Source of the DNA: a bacterium
GTDB taxonomy: Bacteria > JAJVIF01 > JAGGVT01
Assembly (NCBI GenBank): GCA_021157815.1
Contig: JAGGVT010000205.1
Location: forward strand, 1-6,487
DNA: 6,487 nt
Direction of reading: 5' to 3'
Positions 5,800 to 6,487 of this stretch are shown one piece after another. Each line of letters opens with the position of its first letter. Within the stretch, counting starts at the first letter, position 1. The translations under genes were made by a program, and so were the position numbers. The notes under the pieces were generated by a model. The model saw nothing but the letters and a program-made list of their open reading frames with translations. It had not been told where the DNA came from and searched no databases.

Positions 5800-5824
5800 A
5801 CAGATTTCAGGCAGTATTAAGGGT

Positions 5825-5853
5825 TTGACAAGCCGGCGCATGCAGGATACGAT
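5825..5853 (+). promoter_or_regulatory. Sigma-70-type promoter candidate for the methyltransferase gene
   Basis: A perfect TTGACA (5825-5830), a 17-base spacer and TACGAT (5848-5853, 4 of 6). Transcription would start at about 5859-5861, immediately before the ATG at 5862, which predicts a leaderless mRNA. It lies just outside repeat copy B. Confidence 0.5.
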
Positions 5854-5861
5854 TCATAATC

Positions 5862-6487
5862 ATGAAATTCAAATCCAGAATAATCCATCACTCATGCGAA
5901 ACAATGGATGAACTGCCGGATTCATCGGTCAGTTTGACCATAACATCCCCGCCGTACTGGAACGCAATCGATTACGATTCACATGTCGAAAACTCAACGG
6001 ATGATTACCGCAAGCGCGGAAATATCGATTATAAAAACGAATATCTCCCGTTTCTTCAGCGATGTTTTTCGGAGGTTTTGCGCGTTCATCGCGAGGGAAC
6101 GTTTTGCGCCGTAGTTATCGGAACTGTGCTTTTCAACGGGAAACACACACCACTGCCGTTTGATTTCACTGTTTTGATGCAGAAAGCGGGATGGGAATTT
6201 CATCAGGACATCACATGGTACAAATGCACGGGCGGTGTGAAACGTGCCGGCAGCACAATCAGAAATCCATATCCCGGCTATTTCTATCCGAACATGATGA
6301 CTGAATACATTCTTGTTTTTAAAAAACCGGGAAATAATGGAGATACGCGAAAAATCTATGCGGAGAAATCAGTCGAGGAGAAAAAGGGAAACTCATTTCA
6401 GACTGACGCTGTTTTCAAGCACGACATTGCGAACAATATATGGCATATCGCGCCGGTGCCGCCTCGTACAATCGAGCATCCATGCCC
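5862..6487 (+). CDS. DNA methyltransferase, SPPY type (N4-cytosine or N6-adenine), 3' truncated by window
   Basis: The frame is open to the window end, giving 208 residues and no stop. It opens with HHSCETMDELPDSSVSLTIT (9-28) leading into the catalytic motif IV S29-P-P-Y32-W, followed by a variable segment and DITWYKCTGGVKRAG (116-130), and then TEYILVFKKPG (147-157). Near the window end IWHIAPVPP (193-201) and EHPC (205-208) match the start of the conserved block that precedes the AdoMet-binding FxGxG motif in beta-class enzymes; that motif must lie beyond 6487. SPPY is typical of N4-cytosine methyltransferases, but the base modified and the recognition site cannot be read here. The ATG at 5862 is the first ATG/GTG/TTG start after an in-frame stop (5826-5828). 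AGGA at 5844-5847 is 14 bases upstream, too far for a normal ribosome-binding site. No restriction gene is visible on the upstream side. Confidence 0.88.
   Translation, partial: MKFKSRIIHHSCETMDELPDSSVSLTITSPPYWNAIDYDSHVENSTDDYRKRGNIDYKNEYLPFLQRCFSEVLRVHREGTFCAVVIGTVLFNGKHTPLPFDFTVLMQKAGWEFHQDITWYKCTGGVKRAGSTIRNPYPGYFYPNMMTEYILVFKKPGNNGDTRKIYAEKSVEEKKGNSFQTDAVFKHDIANNIWHIAPVPPRTIEHPC

Larger units (their letters stand above)
5515..5861. other. 347-base divergent intergenic region
   Basis: This gap between ppdK (minus) and the methyltransferase gene (plus) has no convincing open frame. The first half (5515-5711) is AT-rich and contains the ppdK ribosome-binding site (GGAG, 5528-5525 minus), a weak minus-strand promoter candidate and a nested inverted repeat. 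The second half carries repeat copy B and then the presumed methyltransferase promoter. A 5-bp hairpin at 5658-5670 (AAGGG/CCCTT) is too weak to call. Confidence 0.6.

Overview
The window looks like chromosomal DNA from a flagellated bacterium of moderate GC content, probably an uncultured or poorly sampled lineage; I cannot place it more precisely. The clues are a YvyF-type flagellar zinc-ribbon protein next to an FlgM anti-sigma factor, a putative lipoprotein, a pyruvate phosphate dikinase, a solitary-looking DNA methyltransferase and short palindromic repeats of a kind scattered through many bacterial genomes. No transposase, integrase, tRNA, rRNA or CRISPR array is visible.

Layout. At 3-92 lies a two-hairpin repeat. 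A minus-strand flagellar unit follows (reading right to left): the YvyF-like gene (1060-665), a sigma-28-type promoter candidate (629-603), flgM (573-289) and a Rho-independent terminator (242-215). Divergent from it, on the plus strand, are a putative lipoprotein gene (1190-2056) behind a strong extended -10 promoter, and a GNAT acetyltransferase gene (2124-2603). The GNAT gene converges, with a 25-base gap, on a long minus-strand ppdK gene (5514-2629). A 347-base gap (5515-5861) holds a nested inverted repeat and the second repeat copy, in opposite orientation (5712-5799). The window ends inside a plus-strand gene for an SPPY-type DNA methyltransferase (5862 to beyond 6487).

How the genes fit together. 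The YvyF/FlgM pair belongs to late flagellar gene control: FlgM holds sigma-28 inactive until the hook is complete, and the promoter candidate implies that sigma-28 drives its own inhibitor. PPDK interconverts pyruvate and PEP in central metabolism and has no evident link to its neighbours. The lipoprotein, GNAT and methyltransferase genes look like independent units.

I see no clearly new multi-gene system. The most notable signals are the compensated base changes between the two ends of the palindromic repeat, the sigma-28 promoter candidate before flgM, two promoters placed so close to their start codons that leaderless mRNAs are predicted, a lysine-rich tail and insertion on PPDK, and an 8-G tract just after the lipoprotein lipobox.
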